Part shown: positions 63,275 to 64,000 of the stretch, piece after piece | Numbering within the stretch: position 1 is the first letter of the stretch | How the letters are laid out: the number at the start of each line of letters is the position of its first letter | Assembly (NCBI GenBank): GCA_026393985.1 | Contig: JAPKZB010000074.1 | Location: 17,227 to 81,226 of the forward strand | Source of the DNA: Acidobacteriota bacterium | GTDB lineage: Bacteria > Acidobacteriota > Terriglobia > Bryobacterales > Bryobacteraceae | Direction of reading: 5' to 3' | DNA: 64,000 nt | Position numbers and translations under genes: made by a program | The notes under the pieces: model-generated | What the model saw: the letters and a program-made list of their open reading frames with translations, nothing else | Database searches by the model: none | Told to the model about the DNA's origin: nothing

Positions 63275-64000
63275 ATGCCAAGCAAAGAACTGACCAGCGA
63301 ACAGCGCCAGCGTCGCGCCGAAATCGCCCGCCAAAACGGCGCCAAAAGCAGAGGCCCCGTCACCACCGAAGGCAAATACCGCAGCTCCATGAATGCCATC
63401 GCCACCGGCGAACACGTCGAACTCCATAAAGAAGATCTGCCGCCCTTCTATTTCCTGCTCTCCTCAGACGATCGGTCGGCCTATCTGCGCTCGCTACAAG
63501 CGCAAATGCGCCATCTCAAGCCGCAGTCTGAGTTCGAACAAGGCCTCGTCCGGCGCATGGCCATCGCCCTGTTTCAACACGATCGACTCACCACCTTTCA
63601 TCCCGAAGCCTTGCAGCGCGAACTCGATACCGTCGTCCGCGAATTCCCGGCGCTCGGCCTGTCCGATCAATTTTTCCAATCGCACAAACGGGCGACCATC
63701 GAAAAGGAGGTCCAGCAGTTCGTCATCCGCGGCCAGCGTCATCACATGGCCACCTTCCGCAGTCTGCACAAAACGCTGATCGACCTGCGCAAGCATACGC
63801 CCATGCAGCCGCCCGAGCCAGTCGATATGACCGCCGACTCCAACCAGATTCACGACGACGATCCCGATCCGTCGGTCGCCGTCGAAGTGATCGCCCTCGC
63901 CGACCGCGCCAAAAAGGAACCCAGCTTCAACCTGCCGCAATACGCCATTAACTTCCTGAAAAATAAAGGGTATATGGAGCGGCTGGCCCCCGGCTACGAC
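63275..64000 (+). CDS. Helical protein with NGAKSRGPVTTEGK motif, unknown function (cut by the window end)
   Basis: 242 codons are visible, and no stop is reached by base 64000. The start ATG at 63275 has CAGGAAG about 10 bases upstream. The N-terminus EIARQNGAKSRGPVTTEGKYRSSMNAI is a pattern I have seen in many uncharacterised proteins of Acidobacteria and Planctomycetes. The rest is helical with many Gln and His. No function can be assigned. Confidence 0.6.
   Translation, partial: MPSKELTSEQRQRRAEIARQNGAKSRGPVTTEGKYRSSMNAIATGEHVELHKEDLPPFYFLLSSDDRSAYLRSLQAQMRHLKPQSEFEQGLVRRMAIALFQHDRLTTFHPEALQRELDTVVREFPALGLSDQFFQSHKRATIEKEVQQFVIRGQRHHMATFRSLHKTLIDLRKHTPMQPPEPVDMTADSNQIHDDDPDPSVAVEVIALADRAKKEPSFNLPQYAINFLKNKGYMERLAPGYD

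Overview
The window is GC-rich bacterial chromosome and most likely comes from an Acidobacteriota member of the Bryobacterales/Solibacterales type. The evidence is a C-terminal domain that I recognise as the Solibacter-type TIGR03437 module (58144-60081), several secreted proteins of Acidobacteria style, a remnant of an Oar-like TonB-dependent receptor, an outer-membrane assembly protein (BamA), a hopanoid gene (hpnH) and YHYH/PQQ proteins. There is no rRNA, tRNA, prophage, IS element or CRISPR array that I can support.

Layout. 1-7.9 kb: 3' end of bamA, an OmpH/Skp periplasmic chaperone, a DUF885 protein, aldose 1-epimerase, small secreted and outer-membrane proteins, and an RRM RNA-binding gene that looks frameshifted and is preceded by two tandem 92-bp hairpin repeats. 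8-17.6 kb: a leftward operon of S9 peptidase, thiE and two amino-acid permeases; a redoxin; hpnH with a small partner; a TetR regulator; glutaminyl cyclase. 17.7-22.9 kb: eno-gpmI, a queuosine-precursor-type transporter, rpsU and a D-aminoacylase-like amidohydrolase. 24-31 kb: a dehydrogenase/solute-binding-protein cluster, then xseB-ispA-tlyA-nadK and a dicarboxylate symporter.

31.1-35.7 kb is the most interesting region. It holds a leftward cluster of an inositol-monophosphatase-like protein joined, across a G8 tract, to an ADP-ribosylglycohydrolase; an RtcR-like CARF-sigma54 activator; and an ARPP-1 family protein preceded by a textbook -24/-12 sigma54 promoter with two upstream palindromes. 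I read it as a sensor-regulator-effector system built around ADP-ribose or RNA-end chemistry. A metalloprotease is divergently encoded next to it, across a near-perfect 21-bp palindrome.

36.7-48.4 kb: an iron-sulfur membrane protein with an FAD reductase and a TPR protein, a thioesterase, a diverged Hfq-like protein, then a long housekeeping run (holB, tmk, uracil-DNA glycosylase, coaBC, rpoZ, gmk, yicC, an MsbA-like ABC exporter, a family 9 glycosyltransferase, a Trm112-like zinc ribbon). 48.4-54 kb: sugar-acid catabolism (KDPG aldolase, Tat-signal galactonate dehydratase-like enzyme, sodium/solute symporter), a sulfatase and a vapBC toxin-antitoxin pair. 54-60 kb: a PQQ dehydrogenase with an N-terminal cytochrome c and two YHYH proteins. 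60-64 kb: an FkbM methyltransferase, a graveyard of broken genes, and an unfinished gene at the right edge.

Independently of gene strand, the + strand is G-rich at the left and C-rich from about 24 kb onward, as expected near a replication terminus.
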